64,000 bases of DNA from Aeromicrobium endophyticum (GTDB taxonomy: Bacteria > Actinomycetota > Actinomycetes > Propionibacteriales > Nocardioidaceae). The translations under genes and the position numbers were made by a program. Of the stretch, positions 41,079 through 51,223 are shown piece by piece; within the stretch, counting starts at the first letter, position 1, and each line of letters opens with the position of its first letter. Below the pieces are notes generated by a model. It was not told the origin of the DNA. It ran no database searches and saw only the letters and a program-made list of their open reading frames with translations. Location of the stretch: NCBI RefSeq assembly GCF_003586285.1, contig NZ_QUBR01000002.1, positions 1,178,001 through 1,242,000 on the forward strand, given 5' to 3'.

Positions 41079-43010
41079 TCAGACGACCGTGAGCGGCAGG
41101 AGGTTCTTGCCCGTCGGGCCGATCTGGATCTCGGTGTCCATCTGCGGGCACACGCCGCAGTCGAAGCACGGCGTCCAGCGGCAGTCCTCGACCTCGAGCG
41201 CGCCGTCGGGGTCGATGGCGTCCTGCCAGTCCTCCCACAGCCAGTCGCGGTCGAGGCCCGCGTCGAGGTGGTCCCACGGCAGCACCTCGGCGTACTCGCG
41301 CTCGCGGACGGTGTACCAGTCGAGGTCGACGGGCTCGTCGGCCAGCGCCTCCTCGGCCTTGCCGGCCCAGCGGTCGTACGAGAAGTGCTCGCTCCAGCCG
41401 TCGAAGCGTCCGCCGTCGCGCCACACCGCCTCGATGACCCGGCCGACACGACGGTCGCCGCGCGACAGCAGTCCCTCGATCGTGCCGGGCTTGCCGTCGT
41501 GGTAGCGGAAGCCGATGGCCTTGCCGTACTTCTTGTCGGCCCGGACGGCGTCGCGCAGCTTCTGCAGACGGGCGTCGGTCGTCTCGTGGTCGAGCTGCGA
41601 CGCCCACTGGAACGGCGTGTGCGGCTTGGGCACGAAGCCGCCGATCGAGACGGTGCAGCGGATGTCGTGACGACCGCTGACCTCGCGCCCGGTCTGGATG
41701 ATCCGCTTCGCGAGCTCGCCGATCTGCATGACGTCGTCGTCGGTCTCGGTGGGCAGGCCGCACATGAAGTAGAGCTTGACCTGTCGCCAGCCGTGCGAGT
41801 AGGCCGCGGCGACGGTCGCGATGATGTCGTCCTCGGAGACCATCTTGTTGATGACCTTGCGCAGGCGGTCGCTGCCGCCCTCGGGCGCGAACGTCAGGCC
41901 CGAGCGGCGGCCGTTGCGGCTGAACTCGTTGGCCAGGGTGATGTTGAAGGCGTCGACGCGCGTGGACGGCAGCGACAGCGAGGTGTTGGAGCCCTCGTAG
42001 CGGTCGCCGAGCTGCTTGGCGACCTCGCCGATCTCGGTGTGGTCGGCGCTCGACAGCGACAGCAGACCGACCTCCTCGAAGCCGGTCTTGTCGAGGCCGT
42101 TCTGCACCATCGCACCGATGCCCTCGATCGAGCGCTCACGCACCGGGCGCGTGATCATCCCGGCCTGGCAGAAGCGGCAGCCGCGCGTGCAGCCGCGGAA
42201 GATCTCGACGCTGAAGCGCTCGTGCACCGTCTCGGCCAGCGGCACGAGAGGGTTCTTGGGGTACGGCCACGCGTCGAGGTCCATCAGCGTGTGCTTGGCG
42301 ATGCGCCACGGGACGCCCGGACGGTTGGGCACGACGCGCTGGATGCGTCCGTCGGGCAGGTAGGTGACGTCGTAGAACTTGGGCACGTAGACGCCGCCCG
42401 ACTTGGCCAGGCGCAGCAGCACCTCGTCGCGTCCGCCCGGCCGCCCCTCGGCCTTCCACTCGCGCACGACCGCGCTGATCGCCAGCACGATCTCCTCGCC
42501 GTCGCCGAGCACCGCGGCGTCGATGAAGTCGGCGATGGGCTCGGGGTTGAAGGCCGAGTGTCCACCGGCGATCACGATGGGGTCGTCGTCGCCGCGGTCG
42601 ACGGCGTGCAGCGGCATACCGGCCAGGTCGATCGCGGTGAGGAAGTTGGTGTAGCCGAGCTCGGTCGAGAACGAGATGCCCATCAGGTCGAAGGCCCGCA
42701 CGGGTCGGTGCGCGTCGACCGTGAACTGCGGGATGTCGTTGTCGCGCATCACCTTCTCCATGTCGGCGAAGACCGCGTAGGTGCGCTCGGCGAGGATCCA
42801 GTCGCGCTCGTTGAGCACCTCGTACAGGATCTGGACGCCCTGGTTGGGCAGGCCCACCTCGTACGCGTCCGGGTACATCAGCGCCCACCGCACCTCTGCT
42901 GCGTCCCAGTCCTTGTTGGTCGCGTTGAGCTCGCCCCCGACGTACTGGATGGGCTTGCCGACGGACGGCAGGAGGGGCTCCAGGCGGGGGAACAGCGACT
43001 CGACAGGCAT
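41079..43010 (-). CDS. TIGR03960 B12-binding radical SAM protein
   Basis: 643 residues. The N-terminal part has a cobalamin-binding-like fold (MYPDAYEVGLPNQGVQIL, DIAGMP-type region), then the radical SAM cluster motif CTRGCRFCQAGMITRP (C-xxx-C-xx-C) near residue 275, SLSSADHTEIG, FAPEGGSDRLRKVINK, and a C-terminal region with GYRYHDGK-like and cysteine-rich DCRWTPCFDCGVC segments that may hold a second cluster. The family is of unknown function and partners DUF2344. ATG 43010 has TACCCT 7 nt upstream. Confidence 0.9.
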   Translation of the reverse strand: MPVESLFPRLEPLLPSVGKPIQYVGGELNATNKDWDAAEVRWALMYPDAYEVGLPNQGVQILYEVLNERDWILAERTYAVFADMEKVMRDNDIPQFTVDAHRPVRAFDLMGISFSTELGYTNFLTAIDLAGMPLHAVDRGDDDPIVIAGGHSAFNPEPIADFIDAAVLGDGEEIVLAISAVVREWKAEGRPGGRDEVLLRLAKSGGVYVPKFYDVTYLPDGRIQRVVPNRPGVPWRIAKHTLMDLDAWPYPKNPLVPLAETVHERFSVEIFRGCTRGCRFCQAGMITRPVRERSIEGIGAMVQNGLDKTGFEEVGLLSLSSADHTEIGEVAKQLGDRYEGSNTSLSLPSTRVDAFNITLANEFSRNGRRSGLTFAPEGGSDRLRKVINKMVSEDDIIATVAAAYSHGWRQVKLYFMCGLPTETDDDVMQIGELAKRIIQTGREVSGRHDIRCTVSIGGFVPKPHTPFQWASQLDHETTDARLQKLRDAVRADKKYGKAIGFRYHDGKPGTIEGLLSRGDRRVGRVIEAVWRDGGRFDGWSEHFSYDRWAGKAEEALADEPVDLDWYTVREREYAEVLPWDHLDAGLDRDWLWEDWQDAIDPDGALEVEDCRWTPCFDCGVCPQMDTEIQIGPTGKNLLPLTVV

Positions 43011-43017
43011 GTCACCC

Positions 43018-43023
43018 AGGGTA
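43018..43023 (-). promoter_or_regulatory. Candidate -10 box, leaderless
   Basis: TACCCT 7 nt before ATG 43010. Confidence 0.45.
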
Positions 43024-43068
43024 GGCGGTGAGCGCCACCAGGCCGAAACCGTGCCGCCGACGGCTCGC

Positions 43069-43074
43069 TAGGGT
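43069..43074 (+). promoter_or_regulatory. Candidate -10 box deciding the start at 43082
   Basis: TAGGGT 7 nt before GTG 43082; a start further upstream at 43028 would lie before this box. Confidence 0.45.
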
Positions 43075-43081
43075 GGTCGGC

Positions 43082-43705
43082 GTGAGACGCCAGCGCAAGC
43101 CCCAGCCGTTCACCGTCAGGTACGTCCCGGTGGCCGCCGACGGCTCGCTCGACCAGACGCTGTCGATCACCAACAACACCGACGTGTCGGTGCAGCCGAC
43201 GCTCCGCTTCACGCCCCGCAGCATGTACGGGATGGAGCTGCCGCACGTCACGACGGTCACCGTCAACGGCTCGCACCTCGGACGCGCCGTGCTGCCGGCC
43301 AACGGGACCCTCACCGAGGTGCTGCGCTTCGACGGGCAGGGCTCACGTCAGGTGCGGGGCGTCGACATCGAGCTGGTCTCGGCCGAGGAGATCGACCACC
43401 CGGCGCTCGAGAACCCCACCCGCACGGTCATGATCGACCTCGAGCAGAAGGCCACCGACGAGCCGGCCGACTTCTGGGGCATCGGCATGGTCAACCCCAA
43501 CCCGTTCGGCGTGACGATGCGCGTCTCCCTTCTGCAGCTGGAGCCGCGCGACCGCGACAACCCGCGGCAGGTCGTCGACGTCGTGACGCTGCAGGAGGAC
43601 GTCGACATGGCGTCGCAGTCGAACCACGTGATCTGGCTGCCCGAGGACGTCCGCGGCCAGTTCCATGACGTCGTCCACTGCCTCGTGCCCCCCACCTTCG
43701 TCTGA
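43082..43705 (+). CDS. Conserved-looking hypothetical protein
   Basis: 207 residues, family not recognised. The sequence is rich in beta-strand-like alternation (QPFTVRYVPVAADG, TLSITNNTDVSVQPTLRFTP, HVTTVTVNGSHLGRAVLPAN) and reads like a beta-sandwich with no signal peptide or membrane segment. One Trp-rich turn (PADFWGIGMVNPNPFGV) stands out. The GTG start at 43082 follows TAGGGT by 7 nt. It is a single plus-strand gene, divergent from the radical SAM gene by 71 bp and followed by the second 61-bp repeat element. Confidence 0.65.
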   Translation: MRRQRKPQPFTVRYVPVAADGSLDQTLSITNNTDVSVQPTLRFTPRSMYGMELPHVTTVTVNGSHLGRAVLPANGTLTEVLRFDGQGSRQVRGVDIELVSAEEIDHPALENPTRTVMIDLEQKATDEPADFWGIGMVNPNPFGVTMRVSLLQLEPRDRDNPRQVVDVVTLQEDVDMASQSNHVIWLPEDVRGQFHDVVHCLVPPTFV

Positions 43706-43740
43706 GCGACGCCCGGACGCGCGAGTGGCGCGAACCCGGT

Positions 43741-43801
43741 CGCGAGTGGCGCAGTTCTGCGCGGCGCGCCGTCTCAGAAGCGCGAGACTGCGCCGCTCGC
43801 G
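43741..43801 (-). repeat. 61-bp intergenic inverted-repeat element, copy 2 (inverted)
   Basis: CGCGAGTGGCGCAG at 43741-43754 and CTGCGCCGCTCGCG at 43788-43801 (one mismatch between arms). The 33-bp middle matches copy 1 only when reverse-complemented (TCTGAGACGGCG against TCTGGGACGGCG). An extra half-site CGCGAGTGGCGCG is at 43720-43732. Confidence 0.75.
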
Positions 43802-43823
43802 GCCAGGTGCGCTTGCCGAGGGG

Positions 43824-44231
43824 TCAGAGGTGCGGGAACCAGAGGGCGATCTCGCGGGCGGACGACTCCTCGGAGTCGGACGCGTGCACGAGGTTCTCGC
43901 GGTTCGACAGCGACAGGTCGCCGCGGATCGTGCCGGGCGCCGCGGCGCGGCCGTCCGTCACGCCGTTCAGCAGGCGGACGACCGAGATGGCCTCGTCGCC
44001 CTCGAGCACCAGCGCGACGAGCGGGCCGGAGATCGCGAACTCGCGCAGCGGCGGGTACCACGGCTGCTCGACGTGCTCGGCGTAGTGCGCGTCGGCCTGT
44101 GCCGCGTCGATGGTGCGCTGCTCGAGCGCCACCAGGGTCAGGCCCTTGGACTCGAACCGGGAGAGGATCTGCCCGACCAGGCCCCGACGCACGGCATCGG
44201 GCTTGATCAGGACGAGGGTGCGTTGCGACAT
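43824..44231 (-). CDS. ndk: Nucleoside diphosphate kinase
   Basis: 135 residues, full length. RTLVLIKPDAVRRGLVGQIL at the start and the active-site block NLVHASDSEESSAREIALWF with the phospho-His; the common HGSDS is HASDS here. It balances nucleoside triphosphates. ATG 44231 is preceded by TACGTT at 7 nt. In other actinobacteria ndk follows folC and DUF4233; here about 7.7 kb of sugar-uptake and other genes lie between. Confidence 0.97.
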   Translation of the reverse strand: MSQRTLVLIKPDAVRRGLVGQILSRFESKGLTLVALEQRTIDAAQADAHYAEHVEQPWYPPLREFAISGPLVALVLEGDEAISVVRLLNGVTDGRAAAPGTIRGDLSLSNRENLVHASDSEESSAREIALWFPHL

Positions 44232-44238
44232 GACCAGT

Positions 44239-44248
44239 AACGTAGCGT
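44239..44248. promoter_or_regulatory. Overlapping divergent -10 boxes, ndk and alpha-glucosidase
   Basis: TACGTT (44239-44244, minus, 7 nt before ndk) and TAGCGT (44243-44248, plus, 8 nt before ATG 44257) share two bases. Only 25 bp separate the two start codons. Confidence 0.4.
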
Positions 44249-44256
44249 GACCGACC

Positions 44257-45960
44257 ATGACCATCACGCCCTGGTGGCGAGACGCCGTGATCTACCAGAT
44301 CTACCCGCGGTCGTGGGCCGACGCAGACGGCGACGGCATCGGCGACCTGCCCGGCATCACGGCCCGCCTGCCGTACCTCGCCGATCTGGGCGTCGACGCC
44401 GTGTGGCTGTCGCCGTTCTACACCTCGCCCCAGAACGACGCGGGCTACGACGTCGCCGACTACCGCGACGTCGACCCCGTCTTCGGCACCCTCGACGACT
44501 TCGACGCGCTGACGGCCCGGGCCCACGACCTCGGGTTGCGCGTCATCGTCGACATCGTGCCCAACCACACCTCCAGCGAGCACCCGTGGTTCCGCGCCGC
44601 GATCGCGTCGCCGCCGGGCAGCCCCGAGCGCGCCCGCTACCTGTTCCGCGAGGGCCGGGGCGAGTCCGGCGAGCTGCCGCCCAACAACTGGCAGAGCAAG
44701 TTCGGCGGACGCGCCTGGACCCGCGTCACCGAGGCCGACGGACGCCCGGGCGAGTGGTACCTGCACATGTTCGACACCAGCCAGCCCGACCTCGACTGGA
44801 CCAACCCCGAGGTGCGCGACGAGATGCAGGACGTCCTGCGCTTCTGGCTCGACCGCGGCGTCGACGGCTTCCGCATCGACGTCGCGCACGGGATGATCAA
44901 GGCCGAGGGGCTGCCCGACATCGAGGCCGACCTCGCCGACGACGACTCCGCCGACCCGACGTCGCGCCTGCCCATGTGGGACCAGCCGGGCGTCCACGAC
45001 ATCTACCGCGACTGGCGCCGGATCGCCGACTCGTACGCCATCGAGGGCGAGGACGCCGATCGCATCCTGTGCGCCGAGGCCTGGGTGCTGCCGGGCGAGG
45101 CTCTCGCCCGTTACGTCCGCGCCGACGAGCTGCACCAGTCGTTCAACTTCGAGTACCTGATGACCCCGTGGCTGGCGGCCGACCTGCGCGAGACCATCAC
45201 CCACTCGCTGGCGCAGGCCGCGGCCGTGGGGGCGCCGCAGACGTGGGTGCTGTCGAACCACGACGTCGTGCGGCACGCCTCGCGGCTCGGGTACCCCCAG
45301 CGGCCGGGGCTGCAGAAGATCGCCGGCATCGGGCCGGAGAGCCCCCAGCCCGACGCCGTCGTCGGGCTGCGCCGCGCCCGTGCCGCCACCACCGTGATGC
45401 TCGCGCTGCCCGGGTCGGCCTACGTCTACCAAGGCGAGGAGCTGGGGCTCCCCGAGGCCACCCGCCTGCCCGACGACTCCCGGCAGGACCCGACGTTCGC
45501 GCGCACCAGCGGCGCGTCGATCGGACGCGACGGCTGCCGCGTGCCCGTCCCGTGGCAGGCGGGCGAGCCGTCCTTCGGCTTCGGGCCGTCCGACCGCTCC
45601 TGGCTTCCCCAGCCCGCCGAGTACGGCGAGCTCGCGCCCGACCGGCAGCGCGGCGTCTCGGGCTCGACGCTCGACCTCTACACGACGTTGCTGCGGCTGC
45701 GCCGCGACCACCGCCTCGGCCGCGGCGAGCTGACGTGGCTCGACGGTCAGCCCGACGACGTCCTGGCGTTCACGGTCTCCTCCCCTGCGGGCGCGGTCAC
45801 GGTGCTGGCCAACCTCGGCGCCACACCCGTCGAGCTGCCCGCCGACGCCGTCATCGTCGTCGCCAGCAGCGAGATCGAGCCGGTGCGCCTGCTGGGCTCG
45901 GACGAGGCCGTCTGGCTCGTGGCGCGACCCGCTGTTGCGGAGCCTTCGGCCCGAGACTAG
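44257..45960 (+). CDS. GH13 alpha-glucosidase (oligo-1,6-/alpha-1,4-glucosidase type)
   Basis: 567 residues, cytoplasmic. GH13 regions in order: DIVPNHTSSEHPWF (region I), GFRIDVAHG with the nucleophile Asp near 208 (II), ILCAEAWVLP with the acid Glu near 274 (III), LSNHDVVRH (IV), and the domain start WWRDAVIYQIYPRSWADADG. It should hydrolyse short alpha-glucosides such as maltose, isomaltose or trehalose-type sugars brought in by the ABC importer encoded next. The ATG is 25 bp from the divergent ndk start. Confidence 0.93.
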   Translation: MTITPWWRDAVIYQIYPRSWADADGDGIGDLPGITARLPYLADLGVDAVWLSPFYTSPQNDAGYDVADYRDVDPVFGTLDDFDALTARAHDLGLRVIVDIVPNHTSSEHPWFRAAIASPPGSPERARYLFREGRGESGELPPNNWQSKFGGRAWTRVTEADGRPGEWYLHMFDTSQPDLDWTNPEVRDEMQDVLRFWLDRGVDGFRIDVAHGMIKAEGLPDIEADLADDDSADPTSRLPMWDQPGVHDIYRDWRRIADSYAIEGEDADRILCAEAWVLPGEALARYVRADELHQSFNFEYLMTPWLAADLRETITHSLAQAAAVGAPQTWVLSNHDVVRHASRLGYPQRPGLQKIAGIGPESPQPDAVVGLRRARAATTVMLALPGSAYVYQGEELGLPEATRLPDDSRQDPTFARTSGASIGRDGCRVPVPWQAGEPSFGFGPSDRSWLPQPAEYGELAPDRQRGVSGSTLDLYTTLLRLRRDHRLGRGELTWLDGQPDDVLAFTVSSPAGAVTVLANLGATPVELPADAVIVVASSEIEPVRLLGSDEAVWLVARPAVAEPSARD

Positions 45961-46026
45961 GTTCGTGTCGACCCTGTGACCGGCATCACCCCAGACGCCG
46001 TGCGCCAGGGTCCGGTAGGGGGAGAC

Positions 46027-47340
46027 ATGACCGCACGACGTGCCCGTAGGGCCGCCGCCGGCCTGGCAGCGGCAGCGTTGTCCTTGGGCGTCCTGACAGC
46101 CTGTGGCGGTGACGGCGGCAAGCCGACGCTCAACTGGTACATCAACCCGGACGGGCAGGACACGCTCAACGCGCTGGCCAAGAGCTGCAGCACCGACGAC
46201 TACACGATCAAGATCCAGCTGCTGCCGTCCAGCGCGACCGACCAGCGCACGCAGCTCGCGCGGCGCCTGGCGGCCAAGGACAGCTCGACCGACCTCATGA
46301 GCCTCGACCCGGTGTTCGTGCCCGAGTTCGCCAACGCCAAGTGGCTGCTGCCGTTCGAGGGCGAGCTCAAGGACAAGGTGCTCGACGACGACGTGCTCAA
46401 GGGTTCAGCCGAGACGGTCACCTGGGACGACAAGGTCGTCGCCGCGCCGCAGTGGGCCAACACGCAGGTGCTCTGGTACCGCAAGTCGCTGGCCCAGGCG
46501 GCAGGTCTCGACATGACCCAGCCCGTCACGTGGGACCAGGTCATCGACGCCGCGGCCGACAACGACGGCACCGTCGGCGTGCAGGCCAACAAGTACGAGG
46601 CCTACGTCGTGTGGATCAACTCGCTCATCCAGGGCGCCGGCGGCAACATCCTCGACCCCGACACCGTCGAGTCCGGCCGCGACGCGAAGGTCACGATCGA
46701 CTCCAAGGCCGGCGAGGACGCCGCCGCGGTCATCGAGAAGCTGGCGAAGTCCGGCGCCAAGCAGGCCGACTTCACCACGTCCAACGAGGGCACGAGCCTC
46801 GGGCAGATGTTCCCGGACAAGGGCGCCGGCGAGTTCATGACCAACTGGACCTTCGTCTACAAGAACTACGAGGGTCTGGTCGGCAAGCCCGGCGGTCCCG
46901 CCGACAAGGCAGGCCTCGAAGACCTCGGCTACGCGCGCTACCCGCAGACCGTCCAGGGCGAGGAGTCCAAGCCCCCGATCGGCGGCATCGACATCGGCGT
47001 CGGCGCGTACTCCAAGCACCCTGACTTCGCCAAGCAGGCCGCGGTCTGCGTGACGAGCGCGAAGGCCCAGAGCGACCTGGCCGTCAACGAGGGCCTGATG
47101 CCGTCACGCAAGTCGGTGTACGACTCGGACGAGCTCAAGAAGGCCTACCCGGCCGACCTGCTCGCCCTGTGGAGCGACAGCGTCGACTCCGGCGGCCCCC
47201 GCCCCAAGAGCGCGTTCTACAGCCAGATATCCAGCGCCATCCAGTCCCGCTGGCACTCGCCGACGTCCGTCGGGCCGTCGACGCCCGCCAAGTCGGCCGC
47301 CTTCCTCAAGGCTGTCCTGAGCGGAAAGGCCCTGCTATGA
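46027..47340 (+). CDS. Sugar ABC transporter substrate-binding lipoprotein
   Basis: 437 residues. A lipoprotein signal (basic start, hydrophobic LAAAALSLGVLTAC) gives Cys near residue 26 as the lipid anchor. The mature protein is a family 1 extracellular solute-binding fold: LNWYINPDGQDT, STDLMSLDPVFVPEFANAKW, VTWDQVIDAAAD, and PKSAFYSQISSAIQ. Substrate is likely a maltose/trehalose-like glucoside, judged from the alpha-glucosidase. ATG 46027 has GGGGGAG upstream; a frame from 45976 is longer but lacks a site. It overlaps the first permease by ATGA. Confidence 0.92.
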   Translation: MTARRARRAAAGLAAAALSLGVLTACGGDGGKPTLNWYINPDGQDTLNALAKSCSTDDYTIKIQLLPSSATDQRTQLARRLAAKDSSTDLMSLDPVFVPEFANAKWLLPFEGELKDKVLDDDVLKGSAETVTWDDKVVAAPQWANTQVLWYRKSLAQAAGLDMTQPVTWDQVIDAAADNDGTVGVQANKYEAYVVWINSLIQGAGGNILDPDTVESGRDAKVTIDSKAGEDAAAVIEKLAKSGAKQADFTTSNEGTSLGQMFPDKGAGEFMTNWTFVYKNYEGLVGKPGGPADKAGLEDLGYARYPQTVQGEESKPPIGGIDIGVGAYSKHPDFAKQAAVCVTSAKAQSDLAVNEGLMPSRKSVYDSDELKKAYPADLLALWSDSVDSGGPRPKSAFYSQISSAIQSRWHSPTSVGPSTPAKSAAFLKAVLSGKALL

Positions 47341-48284
47341 CATCCGCGATCGCCAACGAGGCCAAGGCCGGCAAGGGCAAGAAGGCCAAGGCGCCGACCT
47401 CCGACCGGTCCCGCTCCGAGAACCGTCTGGCACTCAAGCTGGTCGCGCTGCCGCTGGCGCTGATGCTTCTGGTCACCGCGTTCCCGATGCTGCGTGCGCT
47501 CTACCTGTCGCTGTTCAGCTACTCGCTGACCGCTCCGGACGACCGCAAGTTCATCGGGCTCGACAACTACGTCACGGCGTTGACCGACTCACTGTTCTGG
47601 AAGGACACCGGCAACACCGTGATGATCATGATCATCACGGTCGCGTTCGAGCTCGTCATCGGCTTCGCCTTCGCGATGGTCATGCACAAGGTGATCTTCG
47701 CCCGCGGTGTCATCCGCACCTCGATCCTGATCCCCTACGGCGTCATCACCGTGGTCTCGGGCTTCGCATGGCAGTTCGCGTTCTCCAACACCAACGGCTT
47801 CGTCAACAGCTGGCTGCCGTTCGTGGGCGACGACTTCAACTGGTTCGGCCAGTACCACTCGTCGATGATCGCGATCATGGCCTCCGAGATCTGGAAGACC
47901 ACCCCGTTCATGTCGCTGCTGCTACTCGCCGGTCTGGCCCAGGTGTCGGAAGACATGCTCGAGGCCGCCAAGGTCGACGGCGCAACGTGGTGGCAGCGGC
48001 TCTACAAGGTGATCCTGCCCAACATGCGGGCGGCGATCATGGTCGCGGTGCTGTTCCGCGCGCTCGACGCCTACCGCATCTTCGACAACATCTTCGTGAT
48101 GACCGCAGGCGCCAACGGCACCGAGTCAATCTCGTTCCTGACCTACCGGCAGGTCATCGAGCAGTTCCAGCTGGGCATCGGCTCGGCACTCTCGGTGCTG
48201 CTGTTCCTGTCGGTGCTGGTGGTGGCCTTCATCATCGTCAAGCTGTTCAGGGTCAATCTGGCCGACGCACGGCAGGAGGGCTGA
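47337..48284 (+). CDS. Sugar ABC transporter permease (MalF-like)
   Basis: 315 residues, six membrane segments after a basic Lys-rich N-terminus (GKGKKAKAPTSDRS). The ABC loop EAAKVDGATWWQRLYKVILP fits the EAA motif that contacts the ATPase. FKAFPMLRALYLSLFSY-type first helix is typical of MalF/UgpA proteins. ATG overlaps the binding protein stop; 1 bp to the second permease. Confidence 0.93.
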   Translation: MTSAIANEAKAGKGKKAKAPTSDRSRSENRLALKLVALPLALMLLVTAFPMLRALYLSLFSYSLTAPDDRKFIGLDNYVTALTDSLFWKDTGNTVMIMIITVAFELVIGFAFAMVMHKVIFARGVIRTSILIPYGVITVVSGFAWQFAFSNTNGFVNSWLPFVGDDFNWFGQYHSSMIAIMASEIWKTTPFMSLLLLAGLAQVSEDMLEAAKVDGATWWQRLYKVILPNMRAAIMVAVLFRALDAYRIFDNIFVMTAGANGTESISFLTYRQVIEQFQLGIGSALSVLLFLSVLVVAFIIVKLFRVNLADARQEG

Positions 48285-48285
48285 C

Positions 48286-49128
48286 ATGAAGAACCTCAAG
48301 GGCAATCTCGGCACCATCCTCGGCTGCGCCCTGATCCTGATCTGGTGCCTCCTGCCGGTCGCGTGGATCGTCTCGCTGTCGTTCAAGTCGCAGGAGGCCG
48401 TCACCAACGGCTCTCCCGGCTTCTTCCCGTCCAGCGGGGGCGGCGCGGGGTGGGCCAACTACACCAAGGTGCTCAAGGACGACCAGTTCCGCCAGTCGAT
48501 CATCAACTCCATCGGCATCTCGTTGATCGCGACGCTGCTCTCGGTCATCCTCGCGACGCTCGCGGCCTATGCCATCGCGCGGCTGGAGTTCAGGGGCAAG
48601 AAGTTCGTGCTCACGACGGCCCTGGTGATCGCGATGTTCCCCGTCGTCTCGCTGGTCGGCCCGTTGTTCGACATGTGGCGCACGCTCGGCATCTACAACA
48701 CCTGGCCCGGTCTGATCATCCCGTACATGTCGTTCACGCTGCCGCTCGCGATCTGGACGCTCTCGGCCTTCTTCCGCGAGATCCCGTGGGAGATGGAGCA
48801 GGCCGCGCAGGTCGACGGCGCCACGTCGTGGCAGGCGTTCCGCAAGGTCATCGTGCCGCTCGCGGCCCCCGGCGTCTTCACCGCGGCGATCCTGACGTTC
48901 TTCTTCGCCTGGAACGACTTCGTCTTCGGCATCTCCCTGACGTCGACCGACAAAGCTCGTCCCATCCCGGCGGCGCTGTCGTTCTTCGTGGGCGACGACC
49001 CGTTCAGCCGACCGGCATCGGTCCTGGCGGCGGGCGCCGTCGTCGCGACGATCCCGATCGTCGTCCTCGTCCTGTTCTTCCAGCGCAAGATCGTCGCCGG
49101 CCTGACCGCCGGTGCAGTGAAGGGTTGA
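48286..49128 (+). CDS. Sugar ABC transporter permease (MalG-like)
   Basis: 280 residues, six membrane segments. LLPVAWIVSLSFKSQEAV near the start and the EAA loop MEQAAQVDGATSWQAFRKVIVP are of MalG/UgpE type. It follows the other permease by 1 bp and precedes the ATPase by 4 bp. Confidence 0.93.
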   Translation: MKNLKGNLGTILGCALILIWCLLPVAWIVSLSFKSQEAVTNGSPGFFPSSGGGAGWANYTKVLKDDQFRQSIINSIGISLIATLLSVILATLAAYAIARLEFRGKKFVLTTALVIAMFPVVSLVGPLFDMWRTLGIYNTWPGLIIPYMSFTLPLAIWTLSAFFREIPWEMEQAAQVDGATSWQAFRKVIVPLAAPGVFTAAILTFFFAWNDFVFGISLTSTDKARPIPAALSFFVGDDPFSRPASVLAAGAVVATIPIVVLVLFFQRKIVAGLTAGAVKG

Positions 49129-49132
49129 TCAC

Positions 49133-50296
<1,164 letters not shown>

Positions 50297-50300
50297 ACCC

Positions 50301-50368
50301 GCCCACAGATGCGGAGAAGCGGACCGAATCCTCACCGGGGTTCGGTCCGCTTCTCCGCATCTCTGGGC
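50301..50368. terminator. 28-bp hairpin between convergent units
   Basis: Arms 50301-50328 and 50341-50368 pair with a single mismatch, around a 12-nt loop. The right arm reaches the stop codon of the ParB-like gene. Acts in both directions. Confidence 0.85.
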
Positions 50369-51222
50369 TAGGTGCGCTTCTTCTTGCCCTTCTTGACGGC
50401 TTCGAGCACCTCGGCGTTCCACTCGTGCTCGCGGATCAGTCGGTAGCGCTCGCAGGCGACCCGCACGTAGGCCTCGGCAGGACGCTCGTCGTCGCCGCGG
50501 ACACCGGCCTCCTCGATCATGTCGACCACCGGGCGGAACTCCTCGGCGTACCAGCGCGCCGCCATGGTGTCGCGGTCCATGTAGGCACCCTCGGCGTGCA
50601 TCGTGCGCGTCGCCCAGGCCTCGGCCGCCTCGGCGATCTCGCCGTACATCGACGGCTCGTCGACAGCCACCGCGGCCCGCGCCTCGCCCGTGAACGGGAC
50701 GCGCTGCAGCATCAGCCGGCGCCAGAACTTGAGCTCGAGCGCAGCACGCGCCTCGATGCCGACGGGCGCGAGGAAGGTCTCGATGGCCGTCACCCGCGCC
50801 TCGATGAGGGTCACCCGCAGGCTGCGGGCCACCGAGACGCGGTGGTGCCCGTCGCGCACGAAGTAGTAGTCACCGATCTGGTAGACGTCGATCGGCGGGA
50901 TGACCTCGCCGGTGCGGCTGGCGCGGGCCAGCCGCTCCCACCGCTGCCGGCTGACGGCCGAGGTGGGCCTGAACCGGCGGTCGAAGTCGCGCACCTTGTC
51001 GACCGAGCCCACGATGGCGTCGAGCGGGATGACCTTGGTGCCGACGTAGTGCTCGCCACGTCGGCCGAGGGCGTCGACGACCTCGTCGAACGACATCGAC
51101 TGCACGACGTCCTCGGTGCCGCCGGTGAGGCGGGCTGCCAGGCTCGACAGCACCTGGTGACGCCTGGCACGCATGAAGTCGCTCTCGGCGTCGACGCGGG
51201 GCGAACCCGAGCTGCTGACCAT
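50368..51222 (-). CDS. ParB/Srx-fold nuclease-like protein
   Basis: 284 residues. A ParB/sulfiredoxin-type domain covers about 60-150: VIPLDAIVGSVDKV, IPPIDVYQIGDYYFVRDGHH with the DGHHR loop at 124-128, where the fold binds CTP or ATP in its relatives. No helix-turn-helix of a true partition ParB is seen; the C-terminal 130 residues are helical and charged, ending VKKGKKKRT. Such stand-alone proteins are of unknown function. It starts 1 bp before... the metallophosphoesterase stop, so the two overlap closely in one minus-strand unit. Confidence 0.75.
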   Translation of the reverse strand: MVSSSGSPRVDAESDFMRARRHQVLSSLAARLTGGTEDVVQSMSFDEVVDALGRRGEHYVGTKVIPLDAIVGSVDKVRDFDRRFRPTSAVSRQRWERLARASRTGEVIPPIDVYQIGDYYFVRDGHHRVSVARSLRVTLIEARVTAIETFLAPVGIEARAALELKFWRRLMLQRVPFTGEARAAVAVDEPSMYGEIAEAAEAWATRTMHAEGAYMDRDTMAARWYAEEFRPVVDMIEEAGVRGDDERPAEAYVRVACERYRLIREHEWNAEVLEAVKKGKKKRT

Positions 51223-51223
51223 C

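Noticed and set aside
50368..51222. Chromosome partition ParB
   Set aside because: No helix-turn-helix and no ParA or parS nearby; only the ParB/Srx fold with DGHHR is seen.
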